Source: Stenotrophomonas_A sp036566925 (GTDB lineage: Bacteria > Pseudomonadota > Gammaproteobacteria > Xanthomonadales > Xanthomonadaceae). From it: a stretch of 14,026 bases of DNA. Within the stretch, counting starts at the first letter, position 1. Every line of letters starts with the position of its first letter. Location: assembly GCA_036566925.1 (NCBI GenBank), contig DATCVI010000080.1, positions 1 to 14,026 on the forward strand. The letters are read 5' to 3'. The notes beneath the pieces were generated by a model. The model searched no databases. It was not told the origin of the DNA and saw only the letters and a list, made by a program, of their open reading frames with translations. The translations under genes and the position numbers were made by a program. This document shows, piece by piece, positions 8,901 to 13,967 of this stretch.

Positions 8901-9193
8901 CCGCGCATCAGCATCGCGCAGGCTTCGTTGACGTCGCCGACCTGGCCTTCCTGCACGGCCTTGGCCAGCAGTTCCAGTTCCTCGGCCACCATCGCCGGCG
9001 CGTACAGCTCGACCATGCGCAAGGTGCCCTGCACCTGGTGCAGGTAACCGGCGCAGAAGCGCATGCGGCTGGTGTCGGCCGGTTCTTCGACGAAGAACTC
9101 GATCTCGTGGCGGGCCTGGCGCAGGGTTTCATCGAGCTCGGGCTTTACCCAGCCCAGCGCCGCGTGGCTCATCGCATCGCGCAGTGCACTCAT
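2930..9193 (-). CDS. chpA: Hybrid chemotaxis histidine kinase ChpA (CheA-like, multi-Hpt, C-terminal receiver)
   Basis: This is the central kinase of the Pil-Chp pathway, 2087 residues from this start. Hpt-type domains carry phospho-acceptor candidates H52 (LHQVQGTL), H800 (HTLKGSG), H961 (HTMSGAF) and H1360 (HTLKGGA). A domain near 333 has Gly (LLGEVGGALRI) where His is expected, and one near 206 is also degenerate. Acidic Ala/Pro/Glu-rich linkers fill about 415-760 and 1060-1305. A CheA dimerisation region follows (about 1490-1640). The ATPase has an N-box HMLRNSVAHGLE (N1680), DDGAG (1720-1724) and GRGVGMD (1771-1777). Next come a CheW-like domain (about 1809-1944) and a receiver with D1969/D1970, D2013, T2043/S2044 and K2065. 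P. aeruginosa ChpA is about 2470 residues with eight phosphotransfer-type domains. An upstream in-frame ATG at 9211 adds MLGGAA; I prefer 9193, which gives the start MSALRDAM and an ATGA overlap with a small ORF. Confidence 0.95.
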   Translation of the reverse strand: MSALRDAMSHAALGWVKPELDETLRQARHEIEFFVEEPADTSRMRFCAGYLHQVQGTLRMVELYAPAMVAEELELLAKAVQEGQVGDVNEACAMLMRGTVLLPDYLERLQNGHRDIPIVLLPLLNEIRSMRGEAVLNESVLFAFDPQAGNATEAELDHARGSLSGRNRELLDTVGNAVKEELLRVKDALDLHLRTGGDVAELQAQVTDLGSVADTLGMMGLGVARNVVVQQRDALRRIVEGQQQVDESLLLDIAGALLYVDASLDDQVARLGADASNDDDVSVNANAAEVRRTLEVLAHEAIANFGAAREHFVAFIETNWDHSRLTEVPHLLGEVGGALRILELPEPADYLEGVRRYIQRELIDRQRVPSGRQLDTLADAMASLEYYLEALRERRPGREEILDITRSSLETLRYWPLPSKDEAALPPSPVATFTAPVAVEPPVLPVAPAPAALEVVEPEPVQIETVELEAVAETLQAEPVVAERYVAEAVATHEVTVAEITPLPEGLHVTAAGFEWTLQHEAPLPADAPLSFDPVAAEQGGHAAYEIAAIVPLDLSADGGQMPSTGDWNMAGHAPSFDPVSAEQDLGQEAAEVSYHFDASQLEGEATETIVAEEAAPYSTQASPLTLDAADALPPLPPLPEIAPEQAEDALEAPRAYDPADPALDTDSPFVESFEATLPAFLEAEATSGEDRSQVQEGTIGKIELDDASSAFLAELDAAAAGFSTEPDPVAEAAAPVAAEVPAPLEGGFEDDGNEIDSDIRDVFLEEFDEELVNLGQLLPAWRAAPASVETLRPIRRVFHTLKGSGRLVGARTLGEFSWKIEGMLNRVLDGSRPASPAVVAMVEQAYHVLPQLNAALRGAGRIEADLIEMQTVADRIAAGEEAWYVPVAPKAIEVVAVAPVAPVAAVAAVVAEGTPASVDAVLREILEAEVATHLETVHAWLAGARPLPQPVSEELLRAVHTMSGAFAMTDVPEITAVTTPAETFVKRSLAAARTPGVEGVDGIADVAAAIATTVAALQAESPRIPSFADLAMRLRALVDTLPEAQWPPQHVLADDEHEGLLPLGEEDLTGVQDLGAYLDPQIAGLSGGASAPPPADPFAGMAVEEIEMPMPVAPDSNADEALTFDGRDDADDGFADAIAAFEALEPAGRPTPSEETPSEEIAAFAVENFDSAQAPASEESWQIEEVELATPEAEVSELVAFSPEQVEAVVEATAEPSAPAWAAEEIIAAVAETAPEVEAQTAFDAAEVIDATAPGEPELEEEIVAEAVAESVAEPVVEVEIEAEAEVAAVEAVVAEDADTQAVDVDAGPLDFSELDRELVDIFVEEGKDLLDHCDGLIAGLRKTPDDRELVAGLQRDLHTLKGGARMAGINAIGDLGHGIESLLEQVAANRTDIGRDDVRLFERGFDRLHQLLTRTGEHRAVLMPHDLIDAFEARTQGRAVPAADTDVARMISAAVEPVAVTPLSAPVPVEGVVDEELGPARAPQEQVRVRADLLDSLVNHAGEVAIYRSRLEQQLGAFRGAMSELDRTNARLRDQLRRLDLETEAQIVARYQREQDQGDPAFDPLELDRFSTLQQLSRALNESAADLSGLQGVLDDLARQYDMLLQQQSRVSSELQDGLMRARMVPFDGLVPRLRRVVRQAATDTGKQVHLVLEGTHGELDRNVLDRMVAPLEHMLRNSVAHGLEKPKARREAGKPEEGTIAIKLRREGSEIVLEVSDDGAGLDREAIRRRGEQRGLVAPGAQLSETELDQLIFAAGFSTSESVSQLAGRGVGMDVVRNEVRQLGGSVDIHSVRGQGVVFTLRLPQTLAVTQAVFVRIGETTFAVPVASVSGIGRIARTRYESGEGGYHYAGEEYALQDLGSLVGQAAANADGAAQIPLLLVRAGDLRAAVAIDQVLGNREIVVKPVGLQIASVPGIYGATITGDGRVVVILDVAPLVRRHLAQPVRAAAEPLPETSRRVPLVMVVDDSLTMRKVTGRVLERHNFEVAVARDGVEALEQLEERVPDLMLLDIEMPRMDGYELATAMRADARFKDVPIVMITSRSGDKHRQRAFEIGVQRYLGKPYQELDLMRNVYDLLGIARVRE

Positions 9194-9288
9194 TGCCGCC
9201 CCCCCGAGCATTCCACTGCCATGCCCGACGCGCGCGCAAGCGCTCGCGATCCGGCCGTTTCCTGCATTGGCGTATTGCTACGCGTCAT
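9190..9288 (-). CDS. Candidate 32-residue ORF between pilJ and chpA
   Basis: The 108-bp gap between pilJ and chpA holds an ATG (9288-9286) preceded by GGAAAGGA at a spacing of eight bases. This is one of the best ribosome binding sites in the window. The reading frame ends in a TGA that overlaps the preferred chpA ATG as ATGA, the classic coupling arrangement. The predicted peptide (starting MTRSNTPMQE, ending CSGGRQ) is hydrophilic and basic in the middle, with no membrane segment or recognised motif. Its job may be to deliver ribosomes to chpA, whose own start has only a G-rich stretch upstream. The position is where pilK lies in P. aeruginosa, but I see no CheR-like sequence. It may equally be a chance frame; without homologues it stays a candidate. 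Confidence 0.4.
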   Translation of the reverse strand: MTRSNTPMQETAGSRALARASGMAVECSGGRQ

Positions 9289-9319
9289 TCTCGTATTCCT
9301 TTCCCGTTCCGTACGCCGC

Positions 9320-11356
9320 TTACGCCGGCAGCTTGAAGTCGGCGACCGAACGACGCAGGTCGGCGGCCAGCTGTGCCAGGTGGCCGATCGACTCGGCCGT
9401 CTGCCCCGCACCTTGCGAGGTCTGGCCGGTGATCTTGCGGATGACGTCCATCGTCTGGGTGATGTCCGTCGCCGCCGCGGACTGCTGGTGCGCGGCGATG
9501 GAGATGTTCTTGATGAGGTTGTTCAGGGCGTTGGACACGCGCTCGATTTCGGTCAGCGCGGTGCCGGCGTCTTCGGCCAGGCGTGCACCGGACACCACTT
9601 CGGAGGTCGTCTGCTCCATCGAGCTGACTGCCTCGTTGGTATCGGCCTGAATGGTCTGCACCAGGCTTTCGATGCGTCGGGTCGCGCTCGAGGTGCGTTC
9701 TGCCAGGCGCTGCACTTCGTCGGCCACGACCGCGAAACCGCGACCGGCCTCGCCCGCCGAGGCCGCCTGCACCGCGGCGTTGAGCGCCAGGATGTTGGTC
9801 TGCTCGGAAATGTCGTTGATCAGTTCCACGATCGAGCCGATTTCCTGCGACGACTCGCCCAGGCGCTTGATGCGCTTGGAGGTTTCCTGGATCTGGTCGC
9901 GGATCTGGTCCATGCCCTGGATCGTCTCGCGCACCACGCCGGCACCCTCGGCGGCGATGACCACCGAGCGCTGCGCCACTTCGGCCGACTCGGTCGAGTT
10001 GCGCGAAACCTGTTCGATGCTCGCGGCGATTTCATTGATGCGCTCGGAGGCGCTGGTGATCTGGCTGGCCTGGTGGCCGGCCGCTTCGGCCAGCTGCATG
10101 GCGGTGGCCTGGGTTTCCTGCGAGGACACCGCGACCTTGGCCGAGGTGTCGTTGATCGTGGTCACCAGGTGGCGCAGCTCGTCGACGGCGTAGTTGATAG
10201 CGTCGGCGATCGCGCCGGTCATGTCCTCGGTCACCGAGGCCTTCACCGTCAGGTCGCCCTCACCGAGCGAGGAGATTTCGTCCAGCAACCGCATGATCGC
10301 CTGCTGGTTGCGGCTGTTGAATTCCACCTGGGTCTGCAGGCGCAGTTCCTGTTCGCGCGAACGCGTGCGCACCGTCGACCAGACCAGGCCAATGATCGAG
10401 ATCACCAGCAGCGCGCCGGACAGCACGCCCAGCCACAGGTTGGGGAACAGGCGGGTGTCGCGCACCGAACCGAAGGCCGAGAAGGCATCGAACAGCTTCT
10501 TGCTGTCGTCGAGCATCTTGGCCGAGCCGCCGGTGATGGCGGCCGCCGAGGACTGCGCGGCGAACAGGTTGCGCGAGCTGGCCAGGATGGCGTCGACGTC
10601 CTTCTTCATCGTCGCCCACTGCGCCTGCGACTGCTCCAGGGCAGACAGGGCGGCCGGGTTCTTGACCGCGGCGATACCCAGCTCCTCGTTGCCGTTGCGC
10701 AGGCCTTCGAGCATCTGGCTGAACACCACCGAGTCGCGCGCCAGGGCGTCGCCGGAGGCGGCCGCACCGGCACCGCCGGCACGCATTTCAGTGACGCGGC
10801 GGGCCATGGTGCCGGCGACCACGACCTGCTGCAGGGTGTTGTAGATCTGCGAGGACGGCGCGCCGCTGACGGTCATCGCGCGCACCACTTCGTTCAACTG
10901 CGCCTGCAGCTGCGGCACCGCACCGGCGAAGCGATCGGCATTGCCGGCCAGGCCGAGCACGGCCGGCTCGGAGGCGATCACCTGCTCGGCGCTCTTGCCC
11001 AGCGGCGTCCAGGTCGACTTGAGCTGGCCGATCGGGGTGGCCACGCCGGTTTCCTGGCCGTAGCGGCCTTCCAGTTCGGAGACGGTCTTGTCGATCTGCG
11101 CCTTGGTGTCCTTGAACGCGGCGAAGGCCTTGGCGTCACCGGAAACCGCTTCGCGGCCCTGGTTGGCCAGCTGCTGCGAGAGCACCTGCAGGTCGGCCGC
11201 GCCGGTGCTGGCGCCGGCCAGGCGACTGCCCTGCCAGGTCGACACGGCGAAGTTGGCGGAGAACACGATCAGCGATACGGCCAGCAGGATGAGCCAGAAA
11301 CTCGTGCTGACACCACCGATCTTCTTGTTCTGGGGCGCGTCCGGGGCGGTACTCAT
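9320..11356 (-). CDS. pilJ: Type IV pilus chemoreceptor PilJ (methyl-accepting chemotaxis protein)
   Basis: PilJ is the inner-membrane receptor of the Pil-Chp array; at 678 residues it matches the roughly 680 of P. aeruginosa PilJ. A cytoplasmic N-terminus is followed by TM1 (about 18-38), a largely helical periplasmic PilJ-type sensor region (about 40-305), TM2 (about 307-327) and a HAMP region (about 328-400). A long coiled-coil signalling domain follows. Its hairpin tip is recognisable at 517-555: SEQTNILALNAAVQAASAGE, then GRGFAVVADEVQRLAERT. This is the kinase- and CheW-binding region. The protein ends FKLPA, with no NWETF-like CheR-docking pentapeptide. ATG 11356 is preceded by GAGGT at five bases, and the gene starts 36 bases after pilI. 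The ligand is not readable from sequence; in P. aeruginosa PilJ is reported to sense surface contact, with PilA as a proposed partner. Confidence 0.96.
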   Translation of the reverse strand: MSTAPDAPQNKKIGGVSTSFWLILLAVSLIVFSANFAVSTWQGSRLAGASTGAADLQVLSQQLANQGREAVSGDAKAFAAFKDTKAQIDKTVSELEGRYGQETGVATPIGQLKSTWTPLGKSAEQVIASEPAVLGLAGNADRFAGAVPQLQAQLNEVVRAMTVSGAPSSQIYNTLQQVVVAGTMARRVTEMRAGGAGAAASGDALARDSVVFSQMLEGLRNGNEELGIAAVKNPAALSALEQSQAQWATMKKDVDAILASSRNLFAAQSSAAAITGGSAKMLDDSKKLFDAFSAFGSVRDTRLFPNLWLGVLSGALLVISIIGLVWSTVRTRSREQELRLQTQVEFNSRNQQAIMRLLDEISSLGEGDLTVKASVTEDMTGAIADAINYAVDELRHLVTTINDTSAKVAVSSQETQATAMQLAEAAGHQASQITSASERINEIAASIEQVSRNSTESAEVAQRSVVIAAEGAGVVRETIQGMDQIRDQIQETSKRIKRLGESSQEIGSIVELINDISEQTNILALNAAVQAASAGEAGRGFAVVADEVQRLAERTSSATRRIESLVQTIQADTNEAVSSMEQTTSEVVSGARLAEDAGTALTEIERVSNALNNLIKNISIAAHQQSAAATDITQTMDVIRKITGQTSQGAGQTAESIGHLAQLAADLRRSVADFKLPA

Positions 11357-11392
11357 TTTCGACCTCGATGCTCGATGCGGGGCAATCCGGGC

Positions 11393-11923
11393 TTACGCCG
11401 CGGCCTGCCGGAATTCTGGGGTGCGCGACAGCAGGGACAGGGAAAACACGCCCCAGTCCTGGTCTTCGGCGCGGAAGGCACGATCGACGAAATGGCCGTA
11501 ACGGCCTTGCGCCAGTTCGCCGGGCTCGGTGGCCTGGGTCTGTTCGAAGCTGCGCTGGCCGTACAGTTCGTCGATGGTCAGGGCCACGTCGCCGCCGGCC
11601 TGGCGCATGATCAACACGCGCTGGCCTTCATGGAAGACGGTGCGGCGGCCCTCCATGAATTGCTTGAGGTCCACCACCGGGAACAGGTTGCCGCGCAGGT
11701 TGCCCACGCCCAGCAGCCACGGCTGCGCGCCGGGCACCGGGGTGACCGGCGGCATCGGCACGATTTCGACCACTTCGCGGAAGTCCGACACCAGCCGGCG
11801 CTGGCCGACCCGGAAACCGACCCCACGCCAGATATCGACCGAGAACTGGCGCTCGGGCAGCTGCACCGCATGGGCGAGGCTGCGCCGTTCGTAGACTTCG
11901 AGGATGTCGAACGGCGAACGCAT
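11393..11923 (-). CDS. pilI: CheW-like adaptor PilI
   Basis: The 176-residue soluble CheW-family protein is close to the 178 residues of P. aeruginosa PilI. The CheW domain runs from about residue 33 to 170, with typical strands GVGFRVGQRRLVSDF (34-48) and EVVEIVPMPPVTPVPG (50-65). The most conserved block is WLLGVGNLRGNLFPVVDL (69-86), the part that contacts receptors and kinase in the family. It is expected to couple PilJ to ChpA at the cell pole or membrane. The first 30 residues are an N-terminal extension outside the CheW core. The ATG overlaps the pilH stop as TGATG and has only a weak ribosome binding site, so translation probably depends on pilH. ChpC at the end of the operon is the second adaptor. 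Confidence 0.94.
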   Translation of the reverse strand: MRSPFDILEVYERRSLAHAVQLPERQFSVDIWRGVGFRVGQRRLVSDFREVVEIVPMPPVTPVPGAQPWLLGVGNLRGNLFPVVDLKQFMEGRRTVFHEGQRVLIMRQAGGDVALTIDELYGQRSFEQTQATEPGELAQGRYGHFVDRAFRAEDQDWGVFSLSLLSRTPEFRQAAA

Positions 11924-12285
11924 CAGCGCACCAGTTCGGCGATGCGCGCGAGCAGGTCTTCCTCGCGCGGCGGCTTGACGATGTAGTCGGCCGCGCCCTG
12001 GCGCAAGCCCCAGGCCTTATCGGTTTCCATGCCCTTGGTGCTGACGATCAGCACGGGGATGTGCTTGGTGGCTTCGTCGCGCGACATCGCGCGGGTGGCC
12101 TGGAAACCGCTCATGCCCGGCAGCACCACGTCCATCAACACCAGGTCCGGTGCCTGGCCCTTGGCCAGGGCCAGCCCTTCTTCGGCGTTGTCGGTGGCGA
12201 CTACTTCGTGGCCGGCTTTCTCCAGCCACTGGCTGAAGACCGCCCGATCGGTCGGCGAGTCTTCGATCAGCAGGATTTTTGCCAT
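11923..12285 (-). CDS. pilH: Single-domain response regulator PilH
   Basis: The 120-residue protein is a lone CheY-like receiver without an output domain. Active-site residues are present: acidic pair E8/D9 (LLIEDSPTDR), phospho-acceptor D52 (VLMDVVLPGMSG), S82/T83 (LIVSTKG) and K104 (YIVKPP). In P. aeruginosa PilH counteracts PilG, favouring pilus retraction or acting as a phosphate sink; here the role is transferred from family knowledge. It starts 16 bases after pilG with a purine-rich ribosome binding site (GGGGGAAGGG) and its stop overlaps the pilI start by one base. The assignment as PilH rather than PilG rests on gene order and on the MAKILLIEDS start and DYIVKPPREEDLL end typical of PilH. 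Confidence 0.94.
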   Translation of the reverse strand: MAKILLIEDSPTDRAVFSQWLEKAGHEVVATDNAEEGLALAKGQAPDLVLMDVVLPGMSGFQATRAMSRDEATKHIPVLIVSTKGMETDKAWGLRQGAADYIVKPPREEDLLARIAELVR

Positions 12286-12301
12286 GTGCCCTTCCCCCTG
12301 G

Positions 12302-12703
12302 TCAGGCGTTGACGTATGTGCGGATGGCGCTCAGCAGTTCTTCACGGGTGAAAGGCTTGGTCAGGTATTGCTCCGAGCCCACGATGCGGCCGCGCGCCTT
12401 GTCGAACAGGCCGTCCTTGGAGGACAGCATGATCACCGGCGTCGACTTGAAAAGCTGGTTGCCCTTGATCAGTGCGCAGGTCTGATAGCCATCCAGGCGC
12501 GGCATCATGATGTCCACGAAGATGATCTGCGGTTGCTGGTCGGCGATCTTGGCCAGGGCTTCGAAACCGTCGGTTGCGGTGACGACTTCACAGCCCTCGC
12601 GCTTGAGCAAGGTTTCGGCGGTTCGGCGAATGGTCTTCGAGTCATCGATGACCATGACCCTCAAACCTGCGAGCTCCCCGCCCGCGGCAATGTTTTCAGT
12701 CAT
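12302..12703 (-). CDS. pilG: Single-domain response regulator PilG (twitching motility)
   Basis: This is a 133-residue CheY-like receiver and the first gene of the operon. Residues are complete: D20/D21 (VMVIDDSKTIRR), phospho-acceptor D64 (IIFVDIMMPRLDG), S94/S95 (IMLSSKDG) and K116 (YLTKPF). In P. aeruginosa PilG receives phosphate from ChpA, promotes pilus extension and cAMP synthesis, and links to the FimV/FimL polar machinery. Xanthomonas species also use PilG for twitching. The short N-terminal extension before LRVMVIDD (residues 1-13) is usual for PilG. The ATG at 12703 has GGGGA seven bases upstream. A sigma70-type promoter lies about 60 bases upstream, so this is the likely transcription start of the whole cluster. 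Confidence 0.95.
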   Translation of the reverse strand: MTENIAAGGELAGLRVMVIDDSKTIRRTAETLLKREGCEVVTATDGFEALAKIADQQPQIIFVDIMMPRLDGYQTCALIKGNQLFKSTPVIMLSSKDGLFDKARGRIVGSEQYLTKPFTREELLSAIRTYVNA

Positions 12704-12995
12704 TCCAATTTCCCCGGGACGCGCGCCGCTTCATCCACTCCGGCGGCACTGCGAAACGTCATGTATATCCCAGTACCCGCCGATACTGTCAAGCGCGGCG
12801 ATGCGGGCCCAGCAATGTCGCATGGGAACGAGCGCATATCGACGGAACTGGATCGCAGTTTTGCGCAAATCCCAGGCGTTCGCCGCCGACATGCGAAAGT
12901 TGTGCCAATCCGTCCCACCGCCGTGCTCCGCGCCAGGGCGGCAAACCGTTAACATCGTCGGCCAGTTCCCCGCCGTCGCGCCCCCGGGTTTTACC
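12704..12995. other. Divergent intergenic region between pilG and gshB
   Basis: These 292 bases carry the pilG promoter on the - strand. On the + strand, toward gshB, I find no convincing promoter. TAACAT at 12950-12955 could be a -10 box but has no -35 partner. A 10-base palindrome TTTGCGCAAA (12860-12869) sits between the two genes and might be an operator, although a single 10-mer palindrome may be chance. Base composition is less GC-rich than the flanking genes, and the short open frames inside lack the third-position GC bias of real genes here. Confidence 0.5.
12762..12792 (-). promoter_or_regulatory. Predicted sigma70 promoter for pilG and the pil-chp operon
   Basis: On the - strand a perfect -35 hexamer TTGACA (plus-strand 12787-12792) is followed by an AT-rich -10 region. 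This can be read as GATATA at a 17-base spacing (12764-12769) or TATACA at 19 bases (12762-12767). It implies a leader of roughly 50 bases before the pilG ATG. In this GC-rich window an exact TTGACA plus AT-rich -10 at this place is unlikely to be chance. No sigma54-type TGGCAC-N5-TTGCA element is seen. Confidence 0.65.
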
Positions 12996-13967
12996 ATGCC
13001 GTTAGACGTCATCGTGGTGATGGACCCCATCGACCACATCAAGATCGCCAAGGACACTACGTTCGCGATGCTGCTGGAAGCCCAGCGCCGCGGCCACCGC
13101 CTGCACTACGTGCGCCCCGGCGGCCTGGCCCTGCGCGGTGGCGTGGCGGTGGCCACGGTGGCGCCGCTGCAGGTGCGCGACGACAAGGCCAGCTGGTTCA
13201 CCCTGGGCGAGTTCACCGAAGTGGCCTTCGGGCCTGGCCAGGTCGTGCTGATGCGCAAGGATCCGCCGGTGGATCCTGAATACATTTACGACACCCAGAT
13301 CCTCGGCATCGCCCAGTTGGCCGGCGCATTGATCGTCAACGACCCGCAAGGCCTGCGCGACTTCAACGAGAAGTTGGCCGCGCAATTGTTCCCGCAGTGC
13401 TGCCCGCCGACGCTGGTCAGCCGCGATGCGAAGCTGCTCAAGGCCTTCGCCGCCGAACACGGCCAGGTCGTGCTCAAGCCGCTGGACGGCATGGGCGGGC
13501 GCTCGATCTTCCGCAGCGGCCAGGGCGACCCGAACCTCAACGTGATCCTGGAAACCCTGACCGACGGCGACCGCAAGCTGGCCATGGCACAGCGCTTCAT
13601 TCCCGACATCACCGCCGGCGACAAGCGCATCCTGCTGATCGACGGGGTACCGGTGGACTACTGCCTGGCGCGCATCCCGCAGGGCGACGAGTTCCGCGGC
13701 AACCTGGCCGCGGGCGGTCGCGGCGAAGGCCGCCCGCTGAGCGAGCGCGACCGCTGGATCGCCGCCCAGGTCGGGCCGGAAATGAAGCGCCGCGGCATGC
13801 GCTTCGTCGGCCTGGACGTGATCGGCGACTACCTGACCGAAGTCAACGTCACCAGCCCCACCTGCGCGCGCGAACTCGACGCGCAGTACGGCCTCAACAT
13901 CTGTGGCCAGCTGTTCGACGCGCTCGAGGCCGGGCTGGCCGCAACGGCGCCCACCGCCGCCCGATGA
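12996..13967 (+). CDS. gshB: Glutathione synthetase GshB
   Basis: The enzyme joins gamma-glutamylcysteine and glycine with ATP to give glutathione in the cytosol. It has 323 residues, close to the E. coli enzyme (316). An N-terminal substrate-binding domain (about 1-120) has the hallmark start MPLDVIVVMDPIDHIKIAKD and MRKDPPVDPEYIYDTQIL (86-103). An ATP-grasp domain (about 125-315) has VLKPLDGMGGRSIF (159-172) with its glycine-rich loop, GDKRILLIDG (208-217), NLAAGGRGE (236-244) and the metal-binding YLTEVNVTSPT (279-289, E282 and N284). The ATG at 12996 is chosen because the conserved protein begins there; the frame is open further upstream, but without family sequence. No good ribosome binding site precedes it. 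The stop overlaps the next start as ATGA. In P. aeruginosa gshB is likewise divergent from pilG. Confidence 0.96.
   Translation: MPLDVIVVMDPIDHIKIAKDTTFAMLLEAQRRGHRLHYVRPGGLALRGGVAVATVAPLQVRDDKASWFTLGEFTEVAFGPGQVVLMRKDPPVDPEYIYDTQILGIAQLAGALIVNDPQGLRDFNEKLAAQLFPQCCPPTLVSRDAKLLKAFAAEHGQVVLKPLDGMGGRSIFRSGQGDPNLNVILETLTDGDRKLAMAQRFIPDITAGDKRILLIDGVPVDYCLARIPQGDEFRGNLAAGGRGEGRPLSERDRWIAAQVGPEMKRRGMRFVGLDVIGDYLTEVNVTSPTCARELDAQYGLNICGQLFDALEAGLAATAPTAAR

Noticed and set aside
9212..9319. Possible remnant of pilK.
   Set aside because: No CheR-like motif is visible in any frame of the 108 bases, so calling it a pseudogene is not supported.
9190..9411. A longer 73-codon version of the small pilJ-chpA ORF.
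   Set aside because: It would start inside pilJ without a ribosome binding site; only the internal ATG at 9288 has one.
2990..11986. A stop-free frame of about 9 kb on the + strand, antisense to chpA, pilJ and pilI (2998 codons).
   Set aside because: It is in exact codon register with the sense genes, so stops would need TTA, CTA or TCA sense codons, which are avoided in this high-GC genome. Its translation is biased to His/Arg/Gln/Gly with no domain, whereas the sense strand encodes full ChpA, PilJ and PilI.
12815..12952. A 45-codon + strand frame in the pilG-gshB intergenic region.
   Set aside because: It has no ribosome binding site, its third-position GC is clearly lower than in real genes here, and its start lies just upstream of the pilG promoter; no motif is seen.
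12507..12995. In-frame extension of gshB upstream by 163 codons.
   Set aside because: It runs antisense into pilG and has no glutathione synthetase sequence. The conserved enzyme starts at MPLDVIVVMDP (12996).
12704..12995. A sigma54 promoter or CRP-like operator for pilG.
   Set aside because: I looked for TGGCAC-N5-TTGCA and TGTGA-N6-TCACA patterns and found none; the TTTGCGCAAA palindrome alone is too short to name a regulator.
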